From assembly GCF_018736145.1 (NCBI RefSeq), contig NZ_CP059997.1:7935501-7999500 (forward strand): a stretch of 64,000 nt of DNA, written 5' to 3'. The position numbers and the translations under genes were made by a program. The notes beneath the pieces are model-generated. The model was given only the letters and a program-made list of their open reading frames with translations. It did no database searches and had not been told where the DNA came from. This DNA is from Amycolatopsis sp. CA-230715 (GTDB lineage Bacteria > Actinomycetota > Actinomycetes > Mycobacteriales > Pseudonocardiaceae). Positions 33,606 through 41,882 of the stretch are shown in pieces. How positions within the stretch are numbered: position 1 is the first letter of the stretch; the number at the start of each line of letters is the position of its first letter.

Positions 33606-35120
33606 ATGGCAGCAGGCCAATCGCGGAGTGGGGCGAGGCGAGTGGACCGTTCTGGTGATCTCGGGGCAGTCGTGGACCTGCTCGGCGACTGGACCGTTTC
33701 GCGGGCACCGCTGTACCGGAAGCTGGCCGGTGCGCTGGAACGCGCGATCCGCGCGGGCGATCTGCGCGCGGGCGAACGGCTGCCGTCGGAGCGGGAGCTC
33801 GCGCAGCGGCTGGCGATCAGCAGGGCGACCGTCGTGGCCGCCTACGACGCGCTGCGCGGCGCCGGGATGATCGACAGCCAGCGGGGCAGCGGCACGCGCG
33901 TGACCGCCACGGTACGGCCGAAGACGTTCGCCGCGGACGGCAGGGTGCCGGGCGGCAGGGCGACGTCGATCTTCCAGCGCATGGTCGACGGGCCGAGCGA
34001 ACTGATCTCGCTGGCGATGACCATCGAGCCCGCGGTACCGGAACTCGGCGACGCCGTGCGCGAACTCGTCCGCACGGACCTGGCGGACCTGCTCGCCGAC
34101 CTCGGCTACCATCCCCGCGGTTTCCCCGCGCTGCGCCGGGCCGTCGCCGCCTACTACGCGGCGGCCGAGCTGCCGACCGCCGCCGACCAGGTGCTGGTGA
34201 CCACCGGCGCGCAGCAGGTGATGGGCCTCGTCGCGCAGATGTACCTGCGACCGGGGTGCGCGGTGATCGTGGAAACGCCGAGCTGGCCGGGGTTTCTCGA
34301 CCTGTTCCGCGCGGCGGGCGCGCGCCTCGTCGGCGTTCCCCTCGACGACGAGGGCATCCGCCCCGATCTGCTCGCGCAGGCGTTCGCCGAACACCAGCCG
34401 GTGCTGCTCTACGTCATGCCGACCTACCACAACCCGACCGGCACGCTGATGTCCGCGGCCAGGCGCAAGCAGGTCGCGGACCTGTGTGTGCGGTTCAACG
34501 TGCCGCTGCTGGAGGATCACGCCTACGCCACCAGTTCGTCGGACAGCGGGTCGGTGCCGCCGCCGATCGCGGCGTTCGCGCCCCCTGCCGCCGAGGTGCT
34601 GACCGTCGGCTCGCTGGCCAAGGCGGTGTGGGCGGGGCTGCGCATCGGATGGGCCCGCGGGCCGGGGGAGATCATCGAACGGCTCGCCAGGTACAAGGTC
34701 CGCGCCGATCTGGGCACACCGGTGCTGGACCAGGCACTCGCCGCGCGCCTGCTCCCGGACATCGGCGAGATCGCGCGTGCTCGCGCCGGCGCGCTGCAGG
34801 CGCGGATGGACCACCTGCGCGAGCTGCTCACCGAGCACCTGCCGTCGTGGCGGTGGCGGACCCCCGACGGCGGTTCCGCGCTGTGGATCGAGCTCCCGGA
34901 CACCAATGCGCAGGTGTTCGCGCAGGTCGCCCTGCGCCACGGCGTCGAGGTCGTCGCGGGGTCGACGACGGACCCGACCGGGGCGCACGACAACTACCTG
35001 CGCCTGCCGTGCAGTTTTCCGATCGACGTGCTGACCGAGCTGGTCGCCAGGCTGAGCCGGGCGTGGCTGGAACTGCAACGGCACGGGCCCGCGACCGGGT
35101 TAATGCAGCCCATCATCTGA
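33606..35120 (+). CDS. MocR-type (GntR + aminotransferase-fold) transcriptional regulator
   Basis: About 504 residues (a GTG at 33642 is an alternative start with GAGG close by). An N-terminal GntR winged helix (LYRKLAGALERAIRAGDLRAGERLPSER... then LAISRATVVAAYDALRGAG) is linked to a class I aminotransferase-like domain. That domain has the PLP Lys in VGSLAKAVWAG and the Asn/Pro of MPTYHNPTGT. MocR proteins usually sense PLP or an amino compound. It diverges from the NRPS and precedes the plus-strand biosynthetic operon, so it is the likely pathway regulator. A rare TTA Leu codon lies at 35100-35102, near the C-terminus, giving possible bldA dependence. Confidence 0.88.
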   Translation: MAAGQSRSGARRVDRSGDLGAVVDLLGDWTVSRAPLYRKLAGALERAIRAGDLRAGERLPSERELAQRLAISRATVVAAYDALRGAGMIDSQRGSGTRVTATVRPKTFAADGRVPGGRATSIFQRMVDGPSELISLAMTIEPAVPELGDAVRELVRTDLADLLADLGYHPRGFPALRRAVAAYYAAAELPTAADQVLVTTGAQQVMGLVAQMYLRPGCAVIVETPSWPGFLDLFRAAGARLVGVPLDDEGIRPDLLAQAFAEHQPVLLYVMPTYHNPTGTLMSAARRKQVADLCVRFNVPLLEDHAYATSSSDSGSVPPPIAAFAPPAAEVLTVGSLAKAVWAGLRIGWARGPGEIIERLARYKVRADLGTPVLDQALAARLLPDIGEIARARAGALQARMDHLRELLTEHLPSWRWRTPDGGSALWIELPDTNAQVFAQVALRHGVEVVAGSTTDPTGAHDNYLRLPCSFPIDVLTELVARLSRAWLELQRHGPATGLMQPII

Positions 35121-35934
35121 AAAATTCGAAGGCGATGTATCTGTGCCGCGGTCGCGGACTCTGTCGCAGCCTTTGTGTTCAATGTGGTTGCGGCTGGGGA
35201 GCGGCTATTCACGGAGCGTAATGACGCCCGTTCCTTCGTATGGGATTATCGAACAGAAACCCGCACTCGGATTGTGGTAATTGGTCGTGACGCGGGTGTT
35301 ACGCAGTGTAGGTGGCACCTGTCGGGTGGTGACGCGGTTGCGCCTCGCCGGATTCCGGGATTCGGCCGGTTCGTCCCCTTGCTCACGCGGACCGGTTCCG
35401 ATTGGTGCTGTCGTCGGGTCGATGCGGCGGCGCGGAGCTGGCGCTCGATGGCGGGCGTGCGCCGACCTGATGCTCCCGGGATGTGAGAACCCCTTGTCTG
35501 GAAGGGGTTTCGGTGCTCGTCGCCGGGAGGTGGTCGAGCACGTGCCGGTCGTCGATATCAACTGACCGACCCGGCGGACAGTTGTTACGATGTGCCCGAA
35601 AAACGTTTTCGATCATGGTGGGAAGCGTCCCGGTCGCAGTCGATCGGATGTCGCCGTTGATCGTTTCCCGGAAAACACAATACTGTTGTGAATACCGGGA
35701 GTTATTTCGCCGGGCATCGCGTTGGCCCGTCTGCCGGACCATTATCGGGAGTTCGAACGGTCCACCTTAGCCTGAACGGGTCACGCGAAATGCTCCGACC
35801 GTCCGTCCCGATCAGCGGAAAACTGAAATAACCTTGCGTCAGCACCGAGGCGCGGGGAAACTCGTGGGGAGACGTGTCCGGGCAAGATCGAACTATTTTG
35901 TCAAACATGTTTCCTTTTCTCGTGGGGGATTTCT
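35121..35934. promoter_or_regulatory. 814-nt leader/promoter region before the plus-strand operon
   Basis: No convincing gene; noticeably more AT than flanking genes. Visible elements: an AACCCCTT/AAGGGGTT hairpin at 35488-35509 with a 6-nt loop, which could end the MocR transcript or attenuate; a CGAAAA-ACG-TTTTCG inverted repeat at 35597-35611; and AAACATGTTT (35903-35912), a perfect palindrome 22 nt before the operon start. The promoter of the 13-gene operon must lie here, but I could not fix a -35/-10 pair. Confidence 0.5.
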
Positions 35935-37473
35935 GTGCGACTCGGGCGGGCCGCCTCAGGCTGCGAAAATCAAGCTGGAAACGCGACGACCGACCGGTTG
36001 GTCGGGGCGATCGCGGCGCACGCGGCCGCGCGGCCCGAGGCGACCGCGCTGATCTGGCGTGACGAGGAAGTCGGGTACGGCGAACTGGTCCTGCGGGCGA
36101 GCCGGGCCCGTGCCGCGCTCGTCGCGCTCGGGCTCGAGCCGTGCGCGCCGGTCGCCGTGCGCGCCGAGAAGACACCGGACACGATCGCGCTGGTGCTCGG
36201 CGCGATGAGCGCGGGACATCCGGTGCTGCTGATGTCCACGACGCTGCCGCGTGCCACCGAAACGCACCTGCTCGACAACGCCCGCTGCCACGTGACGATG
36301 TCCGCGGCGCCGTCGCCGTCGGCCGGCCACGTCGTCGATCTGTCCACATCGGACGGTTTGGTCCCGTGGCCGCTCACGGACCACGACGGCGGACCGGACG
36401 CGGTGCTGTTCCTGCTGACCAGTTCCGGGTCGACCGGGGTGCCGAAGATCGTGCCGCTGACCGCGGGCGGGGTCGGCAGGTTCGTCGGCTGGGCGCGCGC
36501 CGCCTTCTTCGGCAGCGGCCCGAAGACCGCGCTGAACTACGCGCCGCTCAACTTCGACCTGTGCCTGCTCGACATCTGGACCACGCTCGCCGCGGGCGGC
36601 AAGGTGGTGCTCGTCGACGCCGCGCGCGCGACCAGGGCCGGTTACCTGCACGAGCTGCTCGACCGCCACCGCGTGCACCTCGTGCAGGCGGTCCCGATGT
36701 GCTTCCAGCTGCTGCTCGAATCGACCGCGGGCCCGCACCGCGCGGTCCGGCACGTGATCTCCACCGGCGACGTGCTGCCGCCCCGCAACGCGCACCGGCT
36801 GCGCGGCCTGTTCCCCGGCGCGCGGCTGTACAACCTCTACGGGTGCACCGAGACCAACGACAGTTTCCTGCACCACATCGACGGTGCACGGCAGGACGCC
36901 CCCATTCCGCTCGGCCGCCCGATCGACGGGGTCAGCGCGCTGCTCGTCGACGCGAACGGAGCCGTGGTCGAGGGGGAGGGCGTCGGCGAGCTCCTGGTCA
37001 ACACCCCGTTCCAGGCGCCGGGATATCTCGACGCGGCGCTCACCGAGCGGGCTTTCGTGCCGCATCCGGAAGGCGCGGACCGGTTGCGCTACTTCGCCTC
37101 CGGCGACCTCGTCCGCCGCGACGCTTCCGGCGAGCTGACCCTGGTGGGCCGCAACGACTTCCAGGTGAAGGTCCGCGGCTCGCGCGTGAACACCCAGGAG
37201 GTGGAGCGGGCACTGCTCGCGCACCCCGACGTCCCGGAGGCCGTGGTGTTCGGTGAGCCCGACGCGCTCGCGGGGACCGTGCTGCACGCCGTGGTGCGCA
37301 GGCGCGCCACCGGCTCGCCGGACAGCCTGGCGCTCCGGCGGCATTGCGCCGCCCAGTTGCCCGCCGCCGCCGTCCCCGCCGTCCTGCACCTCGTCGACGC
37401 GGCGCTGCCGCGCACGTCGACGGGCAAGCCCGATCGCAAGCAGATCGCCAGCACGTATTCGAAAGGACACTGA
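35935..37473 (+). CDS. Stand-alone adenylation protein (aminoacyl-PCP ligase)
   Basis: 512 residues from GTG 35935 with GGGGGA 5 nt upstream. ANL motifs: LLTSSGSTGVPKIV (A3), LYNLYGCTETN (A5), YFASGDLVRRD (A7) and the final Lys in TSTGKPDRK. The A4 region NFDLCLLDIWTTLAAGG resembles the prolyl-AMP ligases of pyrrole biosynthesis (PltF/CloN4 type). The pocket aligned by eye is DLLQITLDSK; it shares the DLL start I recall for PltF-type enzymes but differs after it, so the substrate is probably not plain proline. It is followed after 1 nt by a PCP gene, and the operon also has a PltE-like dehydrogenase. Confidence 0.88.
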   Translation: MRLGRAASGCENQAGNATTDRLVGAIAAHAAARPEATALIWRDEEVGYGELVLRASRARAALVALGLEPCAPVAVRAEKTPDTIALVLGAMSAGHPVLLMSTTLPRATETHLLDNARCHVTMSAAPSPSAGHVVDLSTSDGLVPWPLTDHDGGPDAVLFLLTSSGSTGVPKIVPLTAGGVGRFVGWARAAFFGSGPKTALNYAPLNFDLCLLDIWTTLAAGGKVVLVDAARATRAGYLHELLDRHRVHLVQAVPMCFQLLLESTAGPHRAVRHVISTGDVLPPRNAHRLRGLFPGARLYNLYGCTETNDSFLHHIDGARQDAPIPLGRPIDGVSALLVDANGAVVEGEGVGELLVNTPFQAPGYLDAALTERAFVPHPEGADRLRYFASGDLVRRDASGELTLVGRNDFQVKVRGSRVNTQEVERALLAHPDVPEAVVFGEPDALAGTVLHAVVRRRATGSPDSLALRRHCAAQLPAAAVPAVLHLVDAALPRTSTGKPDRKQIASTYSKGH

Positions 37474-37474
37474 C

Positions 37475-37741
37475 GTGGACCACAGCTCAGCCATTCGCGC
37501 GTTCGTCGTCGAGGAGTTCCTCCCCGATGTCCCGCACGAGGACCTCGCCGCCGATTACGACCTGATCGCCAACGGCGTCATCGACAGCCTCGGCCTGCTC
37601 AAGCTGATCGCGTGGCTCGAAGACACCTTCGACGTCCCGGTCGACGACGTCGACCTGAACCCGGACAGCTTCCGCACGGTCACCGCGATCAACGCCTTCG
37701 TCGGCGCCGCGCTCGAAGCATCGGCGGTTCACCTGCCATGA
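37475..37741 (+). CDS. Stand-alone peptidyl/acyl carrier protein
   Basis: 88 residues from GTG 37475 (AAAGGA upstream). The four-helix carrier signature is ANGVIDSLGLLKLIAWLED, where Ser is the phosphopantetheine site; N-terminal and C-terminal helices are normal. It should carry the amino acid activated by the preceding adenylation protein and present it to the dehydrogenase. Its stop overlaps the ATG of the TrpD-like gene (ATGA). Confidence 0.92.
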   Translation: MDHSSAIRAFVVEEFLPDVPHEDLAADYDLIANGVIDSLGLLKLIAWLEDTFDVPVDDVDLNPDSFRTVTAINAFVGAALEASAVHLP

Positions 37742-38763
37742 CCGAGCTGCTGTCGAGGTTGCTGGCGCGCACCGAGCCGATCGGCGTGCCCGCCTGGCGT
37801 GCGTTCTGGGACCGCCAGGCCGCCGGGAAGCTCCGGCGCGGGGAAGCCGCCGCCGTGCTCGCCTCGCTCGGCACGGCGATGCCGGACCGGGACACGCTGC
37901 GCGCGTTGTTCGACTCGCTCGACGAGCACCGGAGCACGCCGCCGGTGGCCTTCCCAGACACCGTCAACATCGTCGGCACCGGCGGCGGGCGGGGCACGTT
38001 CAACATCTCCACCGCGAGTGCGTTCGTGGCCGCGGCCACGGGTGTGCGCGTGCTCAAGACCGGGTCACGCGCGTACTCTGGCCGGGTCGGCTCGTTCGAT
38101 CTCCTCGGACTGCTCGGCATCGAGCTGACCGGGTCCTACGAGCGGACCGCCGAATTGCTGGACCGGCACGGCATCGCGTTCGCGGGCAACTTCGTCTACC
38201 CGGCGCAGATCACCTCGCTGGCCAGGGACGTGGCGCCACTGGACATCCGCTCGGTCGGCCGGTTCCTCAACGCGGTGGGGCCGTTCCTGCCGACGGTACC
38301 GGTGTCGGCGCAGGTGACCGGCGTGGCGGTTGGGCAGCTCGCCGGGTATCTCGGGGTGCTCGCCGAGCGCGAGCGCCACAAGCGGATCCTGTTGTGCCAC
38401 AACGAGTCCGGTGTGGACGAACTGACCACGGCCGGCCCCAACGCGGTGCTGGGCAACGACGGCAGGGCACCAGAGGTGCTCGACCCCGGCGCGCTGGGAC
38501 TGGTCCCGGCCTCCGACGCCGATCTCGCCGCGGCACCGGAAACCGAAGCGGTCGAACGGTTTCTCGGCGTGCTCGCGGGAGACGCTCCCGACGGCGCCGT
38601 GCACACGGTGTGCCTGAACGCGGCCGCGCTGGCGATCGCGGTGGGTGCGTGCGATTCGTGGCCGGAGGCGGTGCGGGCCGCGTTGACCGCCGTGCACGAC
38701 GGATCCGCCCGGCGGCTGGTCGACCGCTGCCGCCAGCCGGAGGTGGTCGGCGCCCATGGCTGA
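37738..38763 (+). CDS. TrpD-like phosphoribosyltransferase, diverged amine-substrate site
   Basis: 341 residues of the anthranilate phosphoribosyltransferase fold. The PRPP-binding parts are kept: VGTGGGRGTFNISTASAF (79-96) and a Pro-containing LNAVGPF (178-183). The substrate-binding parts are not. The usual KHGNR is KTGSR (107-111), SGSAD is VGSFD, and the HHPAM-type segment is NFVYPAQ (151-157). The His residues and the Arg that hold anthranilate in known TrpD enzymes therefore appear missing. Expected reaction: transfer of phosphoribosyl from PRPP to the amine of a non-anthranilate acceptor (inference). Overlaps the PCP gene by 4 nt and the TrpA-like gene by 8 nt. Confidence 0.85.
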   Translation: MTELLSRLLARTEPIGVPAWRAFWDRQAAGKLRRGEAAAVLASLGTAMPDRDTLRALFDSLDEHRSTPPVAFPDTVNIVGTGGGRGTFNISTASAFVAAATGVRVLKTGSRAYSGRVGSFDLLGLLGIELTGSYERTAELLDRHGIAFAGNFVYPAQITSLARDVAPLDIRSVGRFLNAVGPFLPTVPVSAQVTGVAVGQLAGYLGVLAERERHKRILLCHNESGVDELTTAGPNAVLGNDGRAPEVLDPGALGLVPASDADLAAAPETEAVERFLGVLAGDAPDGAVHTVCLNAAALAIAVGACDSWPEAVRAALTAVHDGSARRLVDRCRQPEVVGAHG

Positions 38764-39613
38764 GGACGCCCGGCCCGGCTTCTTCGCCGCGCCACCGGGG
38801 AAACCGGGGCTCGCGCTGTTCATCAACGCGGGCGATCCGCCGCTGCCGGTGCTGCCCGAGTTGATCCGGATGCTCGACGAGTCCGAAGTGGACTGCCTGG
38901 AGCTGGCGGTGCCGTTCCCGGACTCCTGCACCGACGGACCGGTGGTCCGCCGTTCCGCGTCCCGCGCGCTGGCGGCCGGGACGGACCTGCGGGGCACGCT
39001 CGACGTCGTGGCCGAAGCGCGGGCGGGCCTCGAACACCTGCGCATCGCGGTGCTCGCCGATTGGAGCCACACGGTCAAACCGCTTGGCGTGGAGGACTTT
39101 CTCGGCCTGCTCGGTGACGCCGGTGCCGATGCGGTCCTCGTGCACGGGCTGCCGCCGCTGCTGCGCGAGAAGTACTACGAGGCGGCCGCCGATCGAGCGG
39201 TGCCGGTGGTGACGACCTGCTATCCGAGCTCCGACGAGCGGACCGCGCGCGAGTCGGCGCGCCACGCGTCGGCCTACCTCTACCTGGTCGCGCACTACGG
39301 CCGCACCGGGTCGGCGCCATCGGGTGGCCACGCGGGGCTGGCGCCGGTGATCGACGCGCTGCGGGCGAGCGCGACGGTGCCGATCGCGGTCGGGTTCGGT
39401 GTCAAGGGCGCGCGCGAGATCGACGGGGTCCGTGCCGCGGGCGCCGACGCGGCGATCATCGGCAGCGCGGCGGTGTCCGTGGTCGAGCGGGCCGCGGCCG
39501 AGGGGACGGACGTGGTCGGCGCGCTCGCGCAGTTCGTCGCGGAAATACGGTCAGGGCACGACGGGCAGGGATCACGTCGTGCCATTTCTTCCAGTGTCGG
39601 AAAAGAGGGGTAA
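38756..39613 (+). CDS. TrpA-like (tryptophan synthase alpha) TIM-barrel lyase
   Basis: 285 residues. INAGDPPLPVLPELI matches the TrpA N-terminal GDP motif; LELAVPFPDSCTDGPVV keeps the catalytic Glu (E49 equivalent) and the Asp of the ADGP-type segment (D60 equivalent), with SCT replacing the usual PLA or PMA. The phosphate-binding end GFGVKGAREI and GSAAV is present. It should perform the retro-aldol release of a 3-unsubstituted heterocycle from an indole-glycerol-phosphate-like compound. The C-terminus has about 20 extra polar residues. Overlaps the TrpD-like gene by 8 nt. Confidence 0.86.
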   Translation: MAEDARPGFFAAPPGKPGLALFINAGDPPLPVLPELIRMLDESEVDCLELAVPFPDSCTDGPVVRRSASRALAAGTDLRGTLDVVAEARAGLEHLRIAVLADWSHTVKPLGVEDFLGLLGDAGADAVLVHGLPPLLREKYYEAAADRAVPVVTTCYPSSDERTARESARHASAYLYLVAHYGRTGSAPSGGHAGLAPVIDALRASATVPIAVGFGVKGAREIDGVRAAGADAAIIGSAAVSVVERAAAEGTDVVGALAQFVAEIRSGHDGQGSRRAISSSVGKEG

Positions 39614-39615
39614 GG

Positions 39616-39990
39616 ATGATCGTCCGAAAGATCGAGGATGTGAAATCGGTCGACTGGGGGAACGGGGTGAGCCGCCGCTTCCTGCTCGACGACGACGGCC
39701 TCGGGTACAGCGTCACGGACACCATCGTGCACGCCGGAACCAAGTCGCGGCTCGAGTACCGCCGCCACCTGGAATCGTGCTACTGCATTTCCGGAAAGGG
39801 CGAGGTGGTCGACATCGACGGCACGTCCCATCGCCTCGAACCGGGAACGCTCTACGCGCTCGATCGCCACGACCCGCATTTCCTGATCGCCTCCGACGAG
39901 GAGGACCTGCGGCTGGTGTGCGTGTTCTCCCCGGCACTGCGCGGGGACGAACGGCACAGCCTCGACTCCGACGGGTTCTCCCAGTACTGA
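39616..39990 (+). CDS. Ectoine synthase (EctC)-like cupin
   Basis: 124 residues, about the length of EctC. Matching features: MIVRKIEDV start, HAGTKSRLEYRRHLESCYCI, GKGEVVD, LEPGTLYALDRHDPHFL and LVCVFSPALRG. The three metal-ligand positions known from EctC (Glu, Tyr, His) correspond to Glu53, Tyr80 and His88. The substrate-side Trp of the N-terminal WxSxR segment is replaced by Gly. No ectA or ectB is nearby, and the gene lies inside a Trp-type operon, so ectoine is unlikely to be the product. EctC is reported to cyclise glutamine to an aminopyrroline carboxylate as a side reaction, which suggests a role here (inference). GAGGGG precedes the ATG. Confidence 0.88.
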   Translation: MIVRKIEDVKSVDWGNGVSRRFLLDDDGLGYSVTDTIVHAGTKSRLEYRRHLESCYCISGKGEVVDIDGTSHRLEPGTLYALDRHDPHFLIASDEEDLRLVCVFSPALRGDERHSLDSDGFSQY

Positions 39991-40021
39991 GCCGGGTTCT
40001 CGGAAACCGAGGGGATGACTC

Positions 40022-41167
40022 GTGATCGAGTGGAATGCGGACCAGCGGGAGCTGGCGGCGGGACTGAGTAAATGGTGCGCGGAACTGAGCGCGGGGCACG
40101 TCGAACGCGATCGCGCCGGCACGTTCGGCATGGACAAGTGGAAGCTCGTCGCCGAGTGCGGGATTCTGGGGCTCCCGTTCGACGAGCGCTGGGGAGGCCT
40201 CGGCCAGGACCTGCTCACCACGATGTACGTGCTCGAAGCGCTCGGGCGCGAGTGCCGCGACGGCGGGCTGAACTTCTCGGTTTCCACGCACATGGTGAGC
40301 ACGGGGATCCCGCTCCAGCGCTACGGTTCGGACCACCTCAAGCGCACCTACCTGCCGAAGATCTGCGCGGGAGAGGTGATCGGCGCGCACGCGATCTCCG
40401 AACCGGGGGCGGGTTCGGACGCGCTCGGCGGGCGCACCGCCGCGGTGGCCGACGGCGACTGCTTCGTGCTCAACGGGAGCAAGACGTTCGTCAGCAACGG
40501 GCCGGTCGCGGACGTGTTCGTGGTGTACGCGAAGACCCATCCCGACGGCGGCCCGCTCGGCACGACGGCGTTCCTCGTCGAGCGGGATACCCCCGGTTTC
40601 TCGGTCGGCAACGCCATTCCGAAGATGGGACTGCGCACCTCGCCGCTGTGCGAACTGTACTTCGAGGACTGCCGCGTCCCGGCGGCCAACGTCGTCGGGC
40701 GGCGCGGCGCGGGTTTCCTGGTGCTCGACCACGTGATGAAATGGGAGATACTCTGCTCGTTCGTCATCAACCTGGGGGAAATGCAGCACCGGCTCGCGCG
40801 GTGCGTGGAATACGCGAACCAGCGCGAGCAGTTCGGCAGGCCCATCTCGTCGTACCAGGCGGTCGCGCACAAGATCGTCGACATGAAGATCGGCGTCGAA
40901 ACGACGCGGAAGTGGCTGTACGACACCGCGCTCCGGTTGACCAGGAAAGAAAACGTGACAACGGACATCGCGATAGCGAAGCTCACCGCGAGCGAGTACA
41001 ACGTGGCTTCGGCCATGGCCGCCGTGCAGATCTTCGGCGGAAACGGGTACATGGCCGAGTACGGGCTGGAAAAGGATCTGCGCAACGCGGTCGCGGGCAC
41101 CATCTACTCGGGGACTTCGGAAATCCAGCACAACCGCATCGCCACGATGCTCGGCCTGGAGACGTGA
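40022..41167 (+). CDS. Acyl-CoA dehydrogenase-like aminoacyl-PCP dehydrogenase (PltE type)
   Basis: 381 residues with the ACAD fold: AISEPGAGSDALGGRTAA (FAD-proximal), the central beta-domain, REQFGRPISSYQAVAHKIVDMKI and IFGGNGYMAEYGLE. The usual catalytic Glu of the YEGT motif is Ser here (IYSGTSEIQH), as in prolyl-PCP dehydrogenases such as PltE, which use a Glu elsewhere. With the stand-alone adenylation protein and PCP it forms the triad that oxidises prolyl-S-PCP to pyrrolyl-S-PCP. The substrate here is probably a related cyclic amino acid (inference). GTG start. Confidence 0.85.
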   Translation: MIEWNADQRELAAGLSKWCAELSAGHVERDRAGTFGMDKWKLVAECGILGLPFDERWGGLGQDLLTTMYVLEALGRECRDGGLNFSVSTHMVSTGIPLQRYGSDHLKRTYLPKICAGEVIGAHAISEPGAGSDALGGRTAAVADGDCFVLNGSKTFVSNGPVADVFVVYAKTHPDGGPLGTTAFLVERDTPGFSVGNAIPKMGLRTSPLCELYFEDCRVPAANVVGRRGAGFLVLDHVMKWEILCSFVINLGEMQHRLARCVEYANQREQFGRPISSYQAVAHKIVDMKIGVETTRKWLYDTALRLTRKENVTTDIAIAKLTASEYNVASAMAAVQIFGGNGYMAEYGLEKDLRNAVAGTIYSGTSEIQHNRIATMLGLET

Positions 41168-41177
41168 GGGGACGGTC

Positions 41178-41864
41178 ATGACAGCCGAACGAGCCGTATT
41201 GGCGGCCACGGAGTTCCTGGACCACGAGTCCGCTCCGGTGCGGGAATTCGTGCGACGGGTGCTGCCCGGTCCGGCGACAGCATCGGCGGACGCGGTCGCG
41301 GCCCTGTACCGGGCGGTGCGCGACGACGTGCGCTACGAGGTCTACGGCGCGGATCTGTCCCGCGGCGGGCTGAGCGCCAGCGGGGTGCTGCGCAGCGGTT
41401 CGGGGATGTGCCTGCACAAGTCGGTGCTGTTCGCCGCCGCGGCGCGGGCGATCGGCGTGCCGTCCAGGCTGGTGCTCACCGACGTGCGCAACCACCTGGC
41501 CTCGGACCGGTTGCGCGCACTGGTCGGCGGGGACGTCTTCCGGTTCCACTGCCTGGCTTCGGTCCGGATCGGGGAGCGCTGGCTGCGGGCGACGCCGGTG
41601 TTCAACAAGCGGCTCTGCCGGCTGTACCGGATCGCGCCGCTGGAGTTCGACGGCACCGAGGACAGCGTGTACCACCCCTACGACGCGGCCGGGCGCAGGC
41701 ACCTGGAGTTCCTGCACGAGCACGGCGAATTCGACGACCTGCCCTACGACCTCGTCATCACCGGGCTGCGCGCCGCGCACCCGCTGCTCTTCTCGGGTTC
41801 CGAGACGTTCACCACCGGTTCGCTCGTCGCCGAAGCTCCGGCGAAACCCCCGAAACTCTATTGA
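41178..41864 (+). CDS. Transglutaminase-like cysteine enzyme
   Basis: 228 residues. Core motif SGSGMCLHKSVLFAAAARAIGVPSRLV gives nucleophile Cys78; FRFHCLASV gives His124. The Asp of the classic triad is not in its usual place, where the sequence reads WLRATPVFNKRLC, a pattern seen in a bacterial subfamily of transglutaminase-like proteins. Such enzymes can break or make amide and thioester bonds; AdmF of andrimid biosynthesis uses a PCP-bound acyl donor. Here it may release the heterocyclic acid from the PCP or transfer it to an amine (inference). Confidence 0.8.
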   Translation: MTAERAVLAATEFLDHESAPVREFVRRVLPGPATASADAVAALYRAVRDDVRYEVYGADLSRGGLSASGVLRSGSGMCLHKSVLFAAAARAIGVPSRLVLTDVRNHLASDRLRALVGGDVFRFHCLASVRIGERWLRATPVFNKRLCRLYRIAPLEFDGTEDSVYHPYDAAGRRHLEFLHEHGEFDDLPYDLVITGLRAAHPLLFSGSETFTTGSLVAEAPAKPPKLY

Positions 41865-41882
41865 GATCAGGAGAAACACGAT

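Noticed and set aside
33421..33708. Upstream extension of the NRPS reading frame by 96 codons
   Set aside because: Low-complexity non-NRPS sequence that would overlap the divergent MocR gene; ATG 33420 has a strong ribosome site and fits the A-domain start.
35175..35486. 103-codon open frame between MocR and the adenylation gene
   Set aside because: No ribosome site, no recognisable domain, mixed codon usage; treated as leader sequence.
39616..39990. Part of an ectoine operon
   Set aside because: No ectA, ectB or ectD in the window, and a substrate-side residue is changed.
35935..41167. Plain proline-to-pyrrole module
   Set aside because: The triad fits, but the A pocket differs from the proline type and the EctC-like cupin gene sits just before the dehydrogenase gene; proline remains possible.
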